NCBI RefSeq assembly: GCF_014839835.1
Contig: NC_071634.1
Span: 15,792,453 to 15,856,452, forward strand
Source of the DNA: Dryobates pubescens
Taxonomy: Eukaryota; Chordata; Aves; Piciformes; Picidae
DNA length: 64,000 nucleotides
Direction of reading: 5' to 3'
Part shown: positions 1 through 11,039 of the stretch, piece after piece
How the letters are laid out: each line of letters starts with the position of its first letter
Numbering within the stretch: the stretch's first letter is position 1
The notes under the pieces: generated by a model
Told to the model about the DNA's origin: nothing
What the model saw: the letters and a program-made list of their open reading frames with translations, nothing else
The model's database searches: none
Program-made: the position numbers and the translations under genes

Positions 1-758
1 GGCACTAGGCACAGCAAGGGACAGGCAGGATTGCATCAAGACCCTGGGCAGGGGGCCCAGCACCTACTACTATGGACGTCTCCCCTGCCCACACACCCCC
101 TGCTGCAGGAGGAGGCAGGGCTGGGCGGGAGGTGGATGTGGTGGGAGGCCACGAGCTACCCCACAGGGGAGAACAGAGCCTGGAGCCCTGCTACGTCCCT
201 GCGAGAGGCCTACCCAGCACCGCCCCCTTCCCCAACATGAGAGCTGGGGTTCCCCAGCACTGACCCTGCCCTAGCAGACACCCCATGGGGATGGGGGTCC
301 CTCAGTACTGCTCCCCCCCCCGCCTCCAAATACTCCATGGGTGGGTGCTGGGGTACACCGGCACTGACACACACACACCCCCGACAGCTACCCCATGAGG
401 AAGATGAGCGATCCCTCAATGCTGACTCAGCATCGACCCCAACCCTACACATCCCTCGGGGGGAAGCAGAGACCTCCCGATCGCGCCTCAGAGGCCCCCC
501 CACACGCCCCCCTATGAAGGGAAGGGGACGCTCCGCGCCCCAGTATTGACAATTCACCACCTTCTCCACTAAAGCACACACTATAAGGCAGGGGAAACCC
601 CCTCCCGATTCCAGGACCCACCCAAGGCCGCCCCCGCCCGGTACCTGCCACCCGACCGCTCCTTAGCGCCGGTCCCCGCCTCCCGCCCTCGGAAACCAGC
701 GGCCCCTCCCGCAAGGCCCCCACCAGGCCTGTCCGGGCTGCCCGCAGCGCTGCCTCAC
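1..758. other. Left flank without a recognisable gene
   Basis: I see no convincing coding exon here. From about 600 the sequence becomes CpG-rich and merges with the promoter of the genes to the right. On the minus strand there is a second good donor, GTACCG with its G at 644, so this stretch may be the first intron or an alternative first exon of a gene running left out of the window. A short run of C and several CA-rich patches are the only other structure. Confidence 0.4.
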
Positions 759-1041
759 CGCGCTGCCGCGCGCCTGGCCCAGATTGGCGCAGGCATTAGT
801 GTGGGCAGCCCTCGGGGGCCGAAGGGCGGAAGGGGTTCCCGGAAGTGACCATGCGTGTTGACGGCAGTGAAGCCGGCGGGGCGGCCTACGGAAGGGAACA
901 CAGTAGGGCGGGGGCTACCGGCGCAGATGGGGCTGGGTCCTCCCCGACGGGGCTGGGTCCTCCCCGATGGGGCTGGGCCCTCCCCGACGGGTAGGTACGG
1001 CTGGGACAGAGGAGGAAGCGGAACGGGACGTGGAGCTGTCG
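600..1041. promoter_or_regulatory. CpG-island promoter, probably divergent
   Basis: This GC- and CpG-rich stretch contains an ATTGG (inverted CCAAT) box near 781. On the plus strand it ends in a strong splice donor, ctgtcg|gtaagt, after 1041, which fits a non-coding first exon of the leucine-rich-repeat gene. On the minus strand a second strong donor, GCGCG|GTGAGG, ends a possible exon at 759. The two donors face away from each other, the usual picture of a shared bidirectional promoter. A 19-base unit near 927-985 is repeated about three times (ccccgacggggctgggtcct and close variants). Confidence 0.5.
759..850 (-). other. Possible first exon of a divergent gene leaving the window
   Basis: On the minus strand an ATG in this island opens a short frame beginning MPAPIWARRAAAR, rich in Arg and Ala like a mitochondrial presequence, and runs into a strong donor, GCGCG|GTGAGG, at 759. 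No second exon could be recognised in the remaining 758 bases, so the gene cannot be named and the exon may equally be untranslated. The call rests only on the donor and the island. Confidence 0.22.
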
Positions 1042-1898
1042 GTAAGTGTTGCAGGCTGGGTAGCGGCCTACCGGGCGGGCGACTGCCACCGCCCCATCTG
1101 CTGTCCCAGTGAACCGACTACGCTGTCTGGGTGAGAGTCCCACAGGTGGCATGGGAGGGTCAGGCCGCTTTTCAGCCTCCCTTGTCCACGAAGCTATTAG
1201 TACTCAGATGCTTGTACCCAATCGGGGCCCTGCTAACCACAGCTAGATCTGTGCTGGTTGGTCCAGTGTATTTTCAGCCCCAGCCCACTGGCTGCACTGG
1301 GATGTCTCCAGTGTTTCTAGATCCAGGACCTGGGATTTGGTGTTAACTTGGCTACTGCTTTAATCGAGACTCAGCCCCTTGTTTCTTGTCTAGTTGCAGG
1401 GATGCTCCCATAAAGCAATTAGCCAAGTCTTGCTGGTCCCAGTTAACATTGTGGTTAGCACTTCTACCCATCTTCCCAGCCCCTGCTCCCTTCCCAGCAC
1501 CATGCTCTTCCCTCCTCAGTACTGCTGCAGCCAGCTGCCAGTGTGGTGGTGAGGTCCAGGGTGTCACTCTTGGCAAGGGGCAGCTGGGGTAATTTGTTTA
1601 TCCCAGTCCCTCCTCAGCTCTGCCAGTGGGTTCAAGGTGAATTGTACTGGTGAGTCCTCTCTGCTTGCACTGGGATTTCAAGCGGGATTAAACTGCTGTG
1701 TTGGTGCCCAGAGCCCCAGGAAAGTGAAATCAGCCCTGGGTGGACACCCAGCCAGGCTGGGCGAGGCCACATGCTCCGAGGCAGAGCTTCCGTGATGCAT
1801 TTGACAGAAATGGTTGAAGTACACCTGAAACAAACTCGGGCCCTGGCCACAGCCTGCTGTGCCCTGCCCCATTGTCCTTTTCCCCCTACAGCAGCCAG

Positions 1899-4007
1899 AT
1901 GCCGAGGAGAAAGGAGGTGGCAGCGCTGCGCAGCCTCTGCCTGCAGAGCCTGGCCCAGCACATGGAGAGCCTCTGGGTGAAGGACTACAGCAAGAACTAC
2001 CTGGATGAGTACCAGTTCCGCTTTGTCATGGGTCCCTTTAACGACCTGGGTGAGTGCTAGGGGCCAGGGACCTCCTTTCTGAGGAGGAGGAGGATGGGTG
2101 AGCGGTGCCAGGGCGCTCTGTCTGACCCTCAGTCTCTCCACAGCTGGCAGCTTGGTGCAGGAGCTGATCCACCTGCTGGGCAAGAGCCGGCGCCTGACGC
2201 GGGCAGCACTTCACCTGCTCCTGGTGCCACACCTGCAGGAGCTCAGCCTGCGGCCGTGCCCCAGCCTGGCCAGCAATGCCATTGGCCAGCTCATCACCAT
2301 GCGCTGCAAGGTCAGTGGGCACGGTGCCCAACCACCCTGGGGCTTTGGGTGCCCACCCACCTTGCAGTGGGGCTGGGGAAGCGGGGCTAGGAGCTGCCCA
2401 CCCATCCTGGTGCTGGGAGAGCAGGCTTGGGTGTGCCAATGCTCCACGGGGCTGGCAGTGCCCAACTCTGGGGGTCTAGGGGAGGGGGAATGGGGGTGCC
2501 TACCCCTTGTGGAACTTGCAGAGCAGGAATGGGGCTGCCCACCTTCTGTGGGGCTGGGGGAGAAGGGCAGGGGGTGCCCACCCACAGTGATGCTGGAAGA
2601 GAGGGAGTGGGGGAGCCCACCCTCCATGGGTGGATGTTGGGAAACAGAGGGGTGTCAGGGTCCCCCTGCATCCCCTGCCTACTGAAGGTCTCTCTCTCTG
2701 TGCCGTGGCAGAACCTGAGCTCCCTGGACCTGCAGGGCTGCAGCCGGCTCTCGGCGGACGTTCTGGTGGACCTGGCTGAGGGGCTGCCACAGCTCTGCCA
2801 GCTGAGGCTGGCAGGGACCCAGGCCAACGTCCAGGTGCTCTCAGCTGTGGGCTCCTGCTGCCGGCGCCTGCAGGAGCTGGACGTGTCCTGCTGCAAGAAG
2901 GTGTCCCCCCGCGCCCTGCGCCACCTGGCCTACGACCCCCTGGCCCAGGCCCTCTGCTGCCCCAGGCTCCGCGTCCTGCTGGCCCGCGACGTGGAGCCGG
3001 TGGACGACATGGTGCCAGCGGTGGCCTTCCTGCTGCTGGCTCTGCCACGCTTGGAGTTTCTGGCCCACAGTGCAGTGCCAGAAGCTCTCCACCTCTTCCA
3101 CAAGTGCCAGTTTGATGGCACAAAGGACACTGAGGGTTTTCCCTCACTGGCAGAGCTGGCACAGCGACGAGGGGCTGTCCCTGGGGGCCCCCCGCTCACC
3201 CTGCCCCTTCAGCACGTAGAGGAGGTAGAGGAGCTGGCTCTGGCCACTGTCCACGCTGTCTGTCCTCAAACCAGGGAGGCCAGTGTGTGGCTAGGGGACA
3301 CCCCAGGCCTGGCAAGCAGCTGGGAACTGCTAGGCTGGGACCACCTGGCCCGGCTCACCCTGGGCTGTGCCGGGCCGCAGAGCCGGACGCTGACAGAGGT
3401 GGTGCCGCTGGTTCAGAGACTGGGCCCTCGCCTGCAGAGCCTGGGCCTGCATGGCTTCTGCTGCCAGGATGAGGTCTCCCTGCCCTCCCTGCTTGCCAGC
3501 TGCACCAGCCTGCAGGCCTTCAGCGCCGAGCTGCACACCATGCCAGACACAAAAGCCCACCTTGAGGTCCCAGAGGACCCCTTGCACTGGGCCACCGACC
3601 TGCTGCCCCATAGCCTCACCCAGCTCCACAGCTTCTCCCTGGCCCTGGCCAGCGCCACTGACGTCTTCCCTGCACGGCACAGGTTGGCATTGTGTGCCAC
3701 ACTGGCCTCCCTGCTGTGCCATGCTCCACGCCTCCAGACCCTTCACCTGCTCAGTGTCCCCTTCCCACTGGACTCAGTGTTCCAGACGGTGCTGGCAGCA
3801 CCGGGGCCACCACTGCTGGAGCTGCAGGAGCTCTCACTGGCCAAGAGCTCTGTGTCCAGCGAGACTGTGTGGCTCCTGCTGAGCTCCCAGAGTCCCCTGC
3901 GCCGCTTGGACCTGTCCCACTGCTGGAACATCTCCCGGAGGGACTATGACAGCTTTGTGAAGATGGCACACACACAGCAGCTGGAGCTGGACATTGCCTG
4001 GGAGTAA
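1899..4007 (+). CDS. Leucine-rich-repeat protein, not recognised by name
   Basis: Three coding exons, 1899-2049, 2144-2310 and 2712-4007, join in phase to give 537 residues. A non-coding exon probably ends at 1041. The start is the first ATG after acceptor cctacag|cagccag. It begins MPRRKEVAALRSLCLQS and is followed by a conserved-looking block (WVKDYSKNYLDEYQFRFVMG). The body is irregular leucine-rich repeats of the cysteine-containing F-box/AMN1 style: LSSLDLQGCSRLSADVLVDL, then CRRLQELDVSCCKKVSPRAL, ending LRRLDLSHCWNISRRDYDSF. I see no F-box and no transmembrane segment. The fold suggests a substrate-recognition or scaffold role, but that is inference. The human 2p13.1 block has no obvious counterpart next to C2orf81. 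The last exon, 1,296 bases, carries most of the repeats. Confidence 0.8.
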
Positions 4008-4015
4008 CCAGATCC

Positions 4016-4024
4016 TTTAATAAA
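4016..4024. terminator. Overlapping two-strand poly(A) signal TTTAATAAA
   Basis: AATAAA at 4019-4024 lies 12 bases after the stop of the leucine-rich-repeat gene and gives it a very short 3' UTR. Read on the minus strand, the same nine bases contain ATTAAA (4021-4016), the only poly(A) hexamer I find downstream of the convergent dehydrogenase gene. Use by the plus-strand gene is likely; use by the minus-strand gene is inferred. Confidence 0.7.
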
Positions 4025-4336
4025 CCAGTTAGGCCATGCCCCGTGGCACCATTTGTGCCCACTGCGGTGGCTGTCCTGCGACAGCCAGGCTCTGTGGCCA
4101 CTCTTTCCCTTTGGGAAGGGTCTGGAAGGGGGGGGGGGGGCAGAACTTCAGTGGGGTGATCCCCCCTGTGCTGTACTTTAGGGTGCTGGGGCAGCTGCTT
4201 GCACCCTGGCACAGACTGCCCAGCACCCACATGGCACCGGTGTCCCCCTGGCAGTATCCATCCCTACGTTCCAGGGAGCTGCAGGGATCCTGGCACAGCA
4301 GCTGGCAACATCAGGTGTGGCACAGCCACTGCTGGT

Positions 4337-7310
4337 TCAGTGCTGGGGTCTGTCCCCAAGCCCTGTCAGCCTCTCCGACTCCTCCCAGAGCTTGCGAGCC
4401 AGCGCAGCGTCGCGCCCGGCCGGGGCGGGCAGTGCCAGCCTGCAGTCGCTCTTGAAGTACTTGCCTGTGATGCCCGACACCTCCTCTGCCACAGCGCAGT
4501 AGATGGTGCTGATGGCGCCCTGCTCCGGCGACTGTGGATGCAGTGCCGTGAGGAGGGGGCCTGGCAGCCCCCTGCCCACCCTGCTGCCATGGGAGGGGGG
4601 GTGTGGGCACTGCCCCTCACCTTTATGAGGGGGCGGAGGAGGAAGAAGAGGGTGCGCATGGCCCAGCCGAAGTGCCGCATGATGCTGGTGCTCACCACGC
4701 CAGGACTCAGCACATTGCTGGTCACCCCTGCCAAACCACACTCATGGCACCGTGCCCTCAAGGACCCTGGCACAGCCAGTGCTTGGTCCCTGGCACCTGA
4801 ATGCTGCCCAAGCCCAGGCTCAGAATGGGGGCTCCACCGTGCCCCAGCACCAGAGATGCCCCAGGGGATGCGGTCATCCCTGGGCAAGGTGCATGGGGGT
4901 GTCCCAGAGAGCTTCTGCCAGGGCTGAGACCCACCCTGACCCCGTCATGCAGCACCTGTGTCCTGGCACAGCATCCTGAGGACAGGGTGCAGCGCTCCCT
5001 GGGAGCTGCTTGGCACAGGACCGCGTGGCATGGAGCAGCACAGCACTGCACGGTATTGGCCGTGTATAGCATGACACAGCAGAGTACTGCTGGGCATTGT
5101 GTGACATGGCACAGCATGGCACTGCATGTCATGGTATAGCCACAGCCCTGCATGGCGCTGCTCAGTACAGCATGGTACTGCTCGTCAGGGTACTGCACGG
5201 CACGGCAGAGTCTGGCACAGCTTATCCTGGCACCCACCTGTGCCGTGCAGCCGCCGGGACAGCTCGGCGCTGAAGAGGACGTTCATCAGCTTGGTGCTGT
5301 TGTAGGCAGCGTCGTAGCCCCTGGGCCGCCGCTGCCCGGTGAGGTACCGGCCGTCAGCGGTGCCCGCGCTGTGCCGCAGCGACGAGACGTTGACCACGCG
5401 GGCAGGCGCCGAGGCCTTCAGCAGCTCTGCGTGGGGCAGGGAGCGGTGAGTGGGAAGGGGTCCCCGGCAGCCCCGCAGCCCCCCGGCAGCCCCCTAGTGC
5501 TCACCCAGCAGCAGGTTGGTAAGCAGGAAGGGGCCCAGGTGGTTGGTGGCGAAGGTCATTTCCAGGCCCTCCGGCGTGACAGTGAAAGGCAGCCCTGGGC
5601 GAGGGGGGACAGGTTGGCCAGGAGCCGGGCGGCGAGGAGAAGCTGGACTGTGGCCGGGGCTGGCGGGGGCCCGACCCTGACCCCGGGCGCGGAGCGTACC
5701 GGTGACGCCGGCGTTGTTGACCAGCACGTCCAGCCGCGTCTCCTCCTGCAGCACAGCCTGGGCGAAGGCTCGCACCGAGGCCAGCGAGCTGGTGTCCAGC
5801 ACCCGCAGCAGCACTGCGGGGTTGCCGGTGGCCGCCCGGATCTCCTCCACCGCCGCCTGGCCCCGCTCCTGGCTCCGGCACGCCAGGATGGTGCGGGCGT
5901 TCCTGCGGGCCAGGTCCATGGCCACACATTTGCCAATCCCTGCGCCACAGGGAGGTGAACCCCGACGGGTCCCCGTGGTGAGGGGTCCCTAGGGGATCCG
6001 TGTCCCTGTCCCTGGGGCCGCGGCAGCCCTGGGAGCAAGGCAGGACTGTAGAGGGGAGCCCTGTCCTGGGCAGTTCAGCTACTGCCAGGAGCCCAGTGCC
6101 CACCCCAACACAGGGTGTCAGGGGGGCAGTGTTCCAGGCTCTGTGGCATGGTGTGGCTGTGTGGGGATGGGGACAGGGATGAAGATGAGGGTGGGTGCAG
6201 GAAGGAGCTGGTGGTAGCATCTCACTGCAGGTCAGTCGATGGCTCACCCTGGACCACACAGGCAGGATGGTGACTGCAGCCATGGCCACCAAACCCATGC
6301 AGCAGCGCAGCACTGGCACTATGCTCCAGTGCAGCAGGAAACAACAGGCACTCAGAGGCACATGGACCCCAGCACATGTGGAGCCACCCTGTCCCTGAGC
6401 ATGCCCTGGAGCATCCCATTGCCCCACATGGAAGGGGACACGTCACCACATGAGCTCCATGGGTCCCACTGGCCCGAGCTGTGCCAGTCCCAGCCCAGTA
6501 CCTTGCAGTGGGACATACGTGGAAGCAGTGACCCCACTCCCAGCAAGAGGTTCTGGTTCCAACACGGTGTGGTGCTCATGGTGGCAGGCAGCATGGTGGC
6601 AGTTGGGACACTGCCAGCAGTGCAGTGACCTTGGCTGTCAGTCATTAACCTGGCTGGGGCAGAGTCCAGCCGCTGCAGCTGGGGAGGGGCTGGGGGCACA
6701 GCTGCCCAGAGCCCATCAAGGCCGAGCTGTTCCTGGCTGGAGGATGCCAGCTCACCGAGGACCAGCTCCCAAGCACAGGAGGCGGTGTGCAGTGGCCAGT
6801 GCAGTGCAGAGGATGTCTGCTGGCACCATGGCTGTGAGCACAGGTCACCAGCAGCGCATGGTGTGGGACCAGGGACCAGCCACCAGCCATTCCTGCAGTG
6901 CCAAAGCTGGGCCTGTGTTCCCAAGGCTGGGGAAGCGAGACCCACGTCCCCTGCGGGCCACCCCACGGCACCACCATCACCGCTACGCATGCCACCAGCC
7001 CATTCTCCACCCCGAGGGGACAGGGAGCTGCCACCACCCCCAGCTCTGGCTGCCAAGGGTCCCATGGCCAGGTAGGACCCTGCCCCCATGCCCTGCACCT
7101 CCCCAGCCCCATGCCAAGCCCCACAGCACTGGCACTGCCCTGGCACTGCTCACCGCTGTTGGCTCCGGTAACGATCACTGTCTTGCCGGTCAGGTCAGTG
7201 GGACACCCGCGGGGGTCCCAGCGTTGTCTCCTCTGTGCCCAGAGGAGCAGCCCCAGAAGCAGTGTGAGCAGGAACCAGCATGGGTGGCTGCAGGCACTCA
7301 GCAGATCCAT
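4337..7310 (-). CDS. Retinol-dehydrogenase-like short-chain dehydrogenase (RDH11/12/13/14 type)
   Basis: Six exons on the minus strand, 7154-7310, 5700-5939, 5505-5594, 5238-5426, 4621-4727 and 4337-4531, give 325 residues, the usual length of RDH11-14. The N-terminus has a hydrophobic anchor (CWFLLTLLLGLLLW, about 11-24) followed by basic residues, as in ER-bound retinal reductases. The NADP(H) motif TGANSGIG lies at 48-55, NNAG near 126-129, a catalytic Ser in NVSS near 177, and YNSTK at 204-208. The family reduces or oxidises retinoids or other lipid aldehydes with NADP(H). The C-terminal block (GKYFKSDCRLALPAPAGRD) and the WEESERLTGL tail match the RDH11-14/DHRS13 group. I cannot place it in one subfamily, so no symbol is given. 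It converges on the leucine-rich-repeat gene with 3' ends that nearly touch. Confidence 0.88.
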
Positions 7311-7384
7311 GGCTGGGCACTGTGGTGTGCCTGGGGTGCAGAGTCTGGCTCAGGCTGGAGGTCGGTCCTGGAACTTTGCCCAGT

Positions 7385-7535
7385 GGTGTTCAAAAAGGGA
7401 TTGGATGTGGCACTTGGAGCCATGGTTTAGTTAGTCATGAGGCATTGGGTGACAGGTTGGCCTTGATGACCTCTGAGGTCTTTGCCAACCTTGTTGATTC
7501 TGTGATGCTACGATTCTATGAGATGTGTGCCAGAA
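7385..7535 (+). mobile_element. CR1 LINE, 3'-end fragment
   Basis: The stretch ggttggccttgatgacctct followed by aggtctttgccaacctt and the terminal gattctgtgatgctacgatt pattern is the diagnostic 3' end of avian CR1 elements in sense orientation. Only about 150 bases remain. It lies between the 5' end of the dehydrogenase gene and the 3' end of the C2orf81 homologue. Confidence 0.85.
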
Positions 7536-7647
7536 GGGCTGGCAGCACCATGGCCTGCTGACGACCCTGTTCTGGTGCCAGAGCCACGGTGTGACAGCCA
7601 CAGGGCTGGTCTTCAGCGCGGGAGCAGATCCGAGGGACAGAAACCTC

Positions 7648-7653
7648 TTTATT
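7648..7653 (-). terminator. Poly(A) signal AATAAA for the C2orf81 homologue
   Basis: TTTATT on the plus strand reads AATAAA on the minus strand. It lies about 290 bases downstream of the stop codon at 7939-7941 and would give a 3' UTR of about 300 bases. Confidence 0.65.
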
Positions 7654-7938
7654 TGATGTCTGATTTCTTTGACAGAGCTGGCAAAAGGCACCGAGCTCCA
7701 TCCTCACCGGCAGAGCCGCGGCGCCACTTTGAGCGCCCAGCCCTGCGCCAGGCGCGGTGTTCGTGGCGACGCCGTGTGGAACACGAACGTGCTGAAAGCC
7801 ACGGGTGAGGAGCCCGCCGAGGGCGATGTCTTCTCCAGGAGCTTGGGCGTCCAGGCGAGGGCAGCATCCAGCCGGACACCCGGCCCGGACTGCTGGGAGC
7901 CGCCCGCAGCACTCGGGGTGATGTGGGAGGTGCTGCCT

Positions 7939-10461
7939 TCAGTACTTGCTCTCCCCCGTGGCCTGCCTGGTAGCCATGGCCGGGAGGAGCACCGTGGGGT
8001 GGATGGGTCTCAAGCTCTGCTCGGTCTCCTCCTCCTTCTCGTCCTCTTCAACCTCTTGCTTCACACCGGCGTCCCATCTGACGGTCACACCGGGGGCCAG
8101 CCGGACAGAGCCGAGTGGCTGAGGCAGGTGGCCGATGGGCTGGGAGGATCCGGGGGGAGGAACCTGGAGCTGTGTTCCCCTCGTAGGGACCGACCCCTGC
8201 GGCAGCCGCGAGCTGCCCCTCTCTGATCCCCGTCTGTGCCAGCGGGCACCATAGGGATGTGCCAGCGGCTTGTCCTTTGGGTCCAGCACCTCGACCTGCG
8301 GCCAGATCCAGTGCTCGGGCCGGCGTTGAAAGCCCAGCCTGGGGACCCCTGGAGTGGTGTTGAATCCCTTCTGCTTCGGCCTTGGCCACATCGTGGTCAG
8401 ACTGGCACGGGAGGGAGATGGAAGTGGTGACACCTGGCTTCTGCCCCTTGCCATGCTTCTGCTCTTCACATGCCTGTGGGGTGACCACAGTGGATACCAT
8501 CCCTGCTCTGGCTGCCCTGGGGATGGACAGGGGTCTGGTGGCCTGGCTGGGTGGAGGGGTCTGGGAGCTGGCTGAGGTAGCAAGGACAGAGCATCGGGAG
8601 GTTTTCCTTCAGGGGACCGAGGAGCAATGGCCACTTTGACTGGCAGCCCCTGTGGATGTGATGGACCTTGCACAGGGGGGGTGGCACTGGTGTTGGGGAC
8701 CTGAATGGAACTTTGGGGTGACACAGGGTGAGCTTCAGTCTCAGCAACCACAGGGGGGTCCTGCCGTTCCTGTGCACCAGAGACCTGTCAGGGAGAGAGC
8801 AAAGGGGGTCACTGGAGTGGGCTGGGGGTGTTTGCCTCCTGGCCACCTTGGCACAGACCCTCTGGCTACCTCAGAGGGTGTGGGGGAGACAACTGTGCCT
8901 TGCCAGGGTCTGTGTGGCAGCATCCTGAGGACCTCCTGGATGAGACCAGGTCAGGGAACAGATATCTGCTGGGGCTACTCAGGACCATGGTGAGTTTGGG
9001 TCTGTCTCACCTCTCCTTCACCTGGGGACAGATGAGCGCGCTGGGTGGGAACGCAGCCCCGTGCCCAGGAGTCCGTGGTGGGGGGCTCAGGCTCCTCATC
9101 CTCCTGCCAAGTGCCATCTGCATCCTTGAGGTCCGAATCTCCCTCATCCCGTGCCAGGAAACGCCACTGGGCAATGTGCAGGATGGCATCCCGTGCCTGG
9201 GCCACCACGAAGGGCACGAGCTGCCAGCAGAGCCAGTGGTGAGACTTCCACCGTGCCCTGCTGGTGCCCTGCAGCCTTGTCCCTCTCCACACCATGGAAC
9301 AGAGGCTGCGAGGGACCTGTGGGCACCGGGATCCCCCCGCAAGCAGGGTGTGGGTACCTCACCTGCTGAGCCACATCAGCTTTGAGGCACCCATCCATCA
9401 CACGGTCCAAGAGCTCGGCAAGGGTATCTCCAACATCCCTGTCCCCCTGCTCAGCCTCCAGCAGGGACAGCCACTCGTCCTGGGGCAGCAGCCCGGACAC
9501 CACGTCAGCATGGCTGGTGGCCACGACGGGCTGCTGGGGCTTGTCCACCCGTGACTTGGAGGTGGCTGCTCGCTCCCGGGGGATCATTTTCTGTAGGGAC
9601 ACACAACAGCAATGGCAGCTGGGGCAGACACAGCTTGGGAGCCACACCCCTGCCAGTACACCTCAGCAGCTCACCTCAGTACACCCCAATACATCCCAGC
9701 ACACTCCAGCAGACCCCAGTATACCCCGGCACATCCCAGCGCGCCACAATTCACCCCAATACTCCCAACCCTCCCCAGCACAACCCAGTGCACACTCCTC
9801 ACATCCCAGAGCATACTCAGCACACCCAGTGCACACTCATCACACCCCAGAGCACACTCAGCACATCCCAGCGCATACTCAGCACACCCAGCACACACCC
9901 AGCACTCCCCAGCACACCCAGCACACACTCAGCACATTCCAGAGCATACTCAGCACTCCCAGAGCACACTCAGCACACCCAGCACACACTCAGCACACCC
10001 AGTGCACACTCATCACACCCCAGAGCACACTCAGCACATCCCAGCGCATACTCAGCACACCCAGCACACACTCAGCACATCCCAGCACTCCCCAGCACAC
10101 CCAGCACACACTCAGCACATTCCAGAGCATACTCAGCACTCCCAGAGCACACTCAGCACACCCAGCACACACTCAGCACACCCAGCGCACACTCCGCACG
10201 CCCAGCGCACACTCAGCACACCCCAGATCACACTCAGCACACCCCAACACCCGCCAGCACACCCCAGTACTGCAGAGGTCATCCCAGTGCTCCCCTGCAC
10301 ACCCCATATACCCATCCCAGCTCACCCCAGCCCGTTCCCCCCACCTCGCCCCTGCCCCCCGGATGGCGTCCCGGTCTCCATGACAACCCTGGCCCCGCCG
10401 CGCCGTGATGTCATCGCCGAGCGCCGGCGCTTACGTCATCGCCGAGCGACGCCGTCTCCAT
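7939..10461 (-). CDS. C2orf81: C2orf81 homologue
   Basis: Recognised from the conserved blocks QARDAILHIAQWRFLARDEG and EDEEPEPPTTDSWARG, and near the C-terminus LAPGV followed by an acidic stretch. These match human C2orf81, which is also next to WDR54. Exons: 10435-10461 (METASLGDD), 9363-9590, 9011-9220 and 7939-8784, all in phase 0, giving 436 residues. An extra 66-base cassette at 8870-8935 has good splice sites and also keeps the frame (458 residues). The first exon rests on an ATG followed by donor GAC|GTAAGC and is less certain than the rest. No domain of known function is visible. The long last exon is proline-rich and poorly conserved. The family's role is unknown, so none is proposed. 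Intron 1 holds a 640-base minisatellite. Confidence 0.85.
9655..10300. repeat. CA-rich minisatellite in intron 1 of the C2orf81 homologue
   Basis: A degenerate array built on a 10-12-base unit, CAGCACACCC/CAGCACACTC. Blocks are repeated at a higher order: the segment starting agcactcccc at 9901 recurs at 10084 (183 bases), and cacacccagtgcacactcat at 9821 recurs at 9994 (173 bases). It is free of stops in all three plus-strand frames, so the long His/Ser/Thr/Pro open frames here are artefacts. Confidence 0.9.
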
Positions 10462-10480
10462 GGCTGCGGCCGACACAGAG
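10380..10480. promoter_or_regulatory. Bidirectional promoter of the C2orf81 homologue and WDR54
   Basis: CpG-rich stretch with two copies of GTCATCGCCGAGCG, at 10410-10423 and 10435-10448, each preceded by a CRE-like core (TGATGTCA, TTACGTCA). The putative C2orf81 start codon (10461-10459) sits in a CCATGG palindrome at 10458-10463. WDR54 has only untranslated sequence here; a donor GTGAGG follows at about 10479 and its coding starts at 11040. Regulation by CREB/ATF-type factors is inferred from the motifs only. Confidence 0.6.
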
Positions 10481-11039
10481 TGAGGCGTGGGGGGGCGCCG
10501 GGGATGCTATTGGGGTCCCGGGAAGGGTATGAGGGTCCAGAGAGGGGTAAAAGGGAGCCCAGGACGGGTACGGTGGTCTGAAGAGGGGGCACAGGGTGGG
10601 GGATCCCCAGGGCTGGGTGGTCCTGGGGACAACAGGGTCCTGGAAGAGGGGATGGAGGTCCCGAGTGGTGCTTAAGCGTCCCGGGAGAGTGGACCGCGGG
10701 GAACCCCGGGACGGGGAGTCTCGGAGAAGCAGGGTCCCGGGAGGGGGTACGGGGGCCCAGGGGGGTTAAAGTGGTCTGAAGAGGGAGGGTACGAAGAATC
10801 CGGGGCGAGGGGAGAATCCAGGGGCGGGGGTTCCTGAGGATGGCGGGGGCCCGGGAGCGTTACGGGGGCCGTGGGAGGACTACAGGGAGCCCGGGAGGAG
10901 CGCAGGGGGGCTCCATTCATCACACCAGGGATGGGCCCGAAGGGTACGGGGAGTGTGGCGGGGCTCCAGCCTGCTGCTGGGATGTCGCGCCCCAACGCGG
11001 CTCGGCCCCTCGGAGCTGCCCGGTGCCGTTCCCCGCAGG

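Noticed and set aside
9382-10532. His/Thr/Ser/Pro-rich open frames of about 300 residues
   Set aside because: They cover the CAGCACAC minisatellite in intron 1 of the C2orf81 homologue. All three plus frames are open only because the repeat lacks stops.
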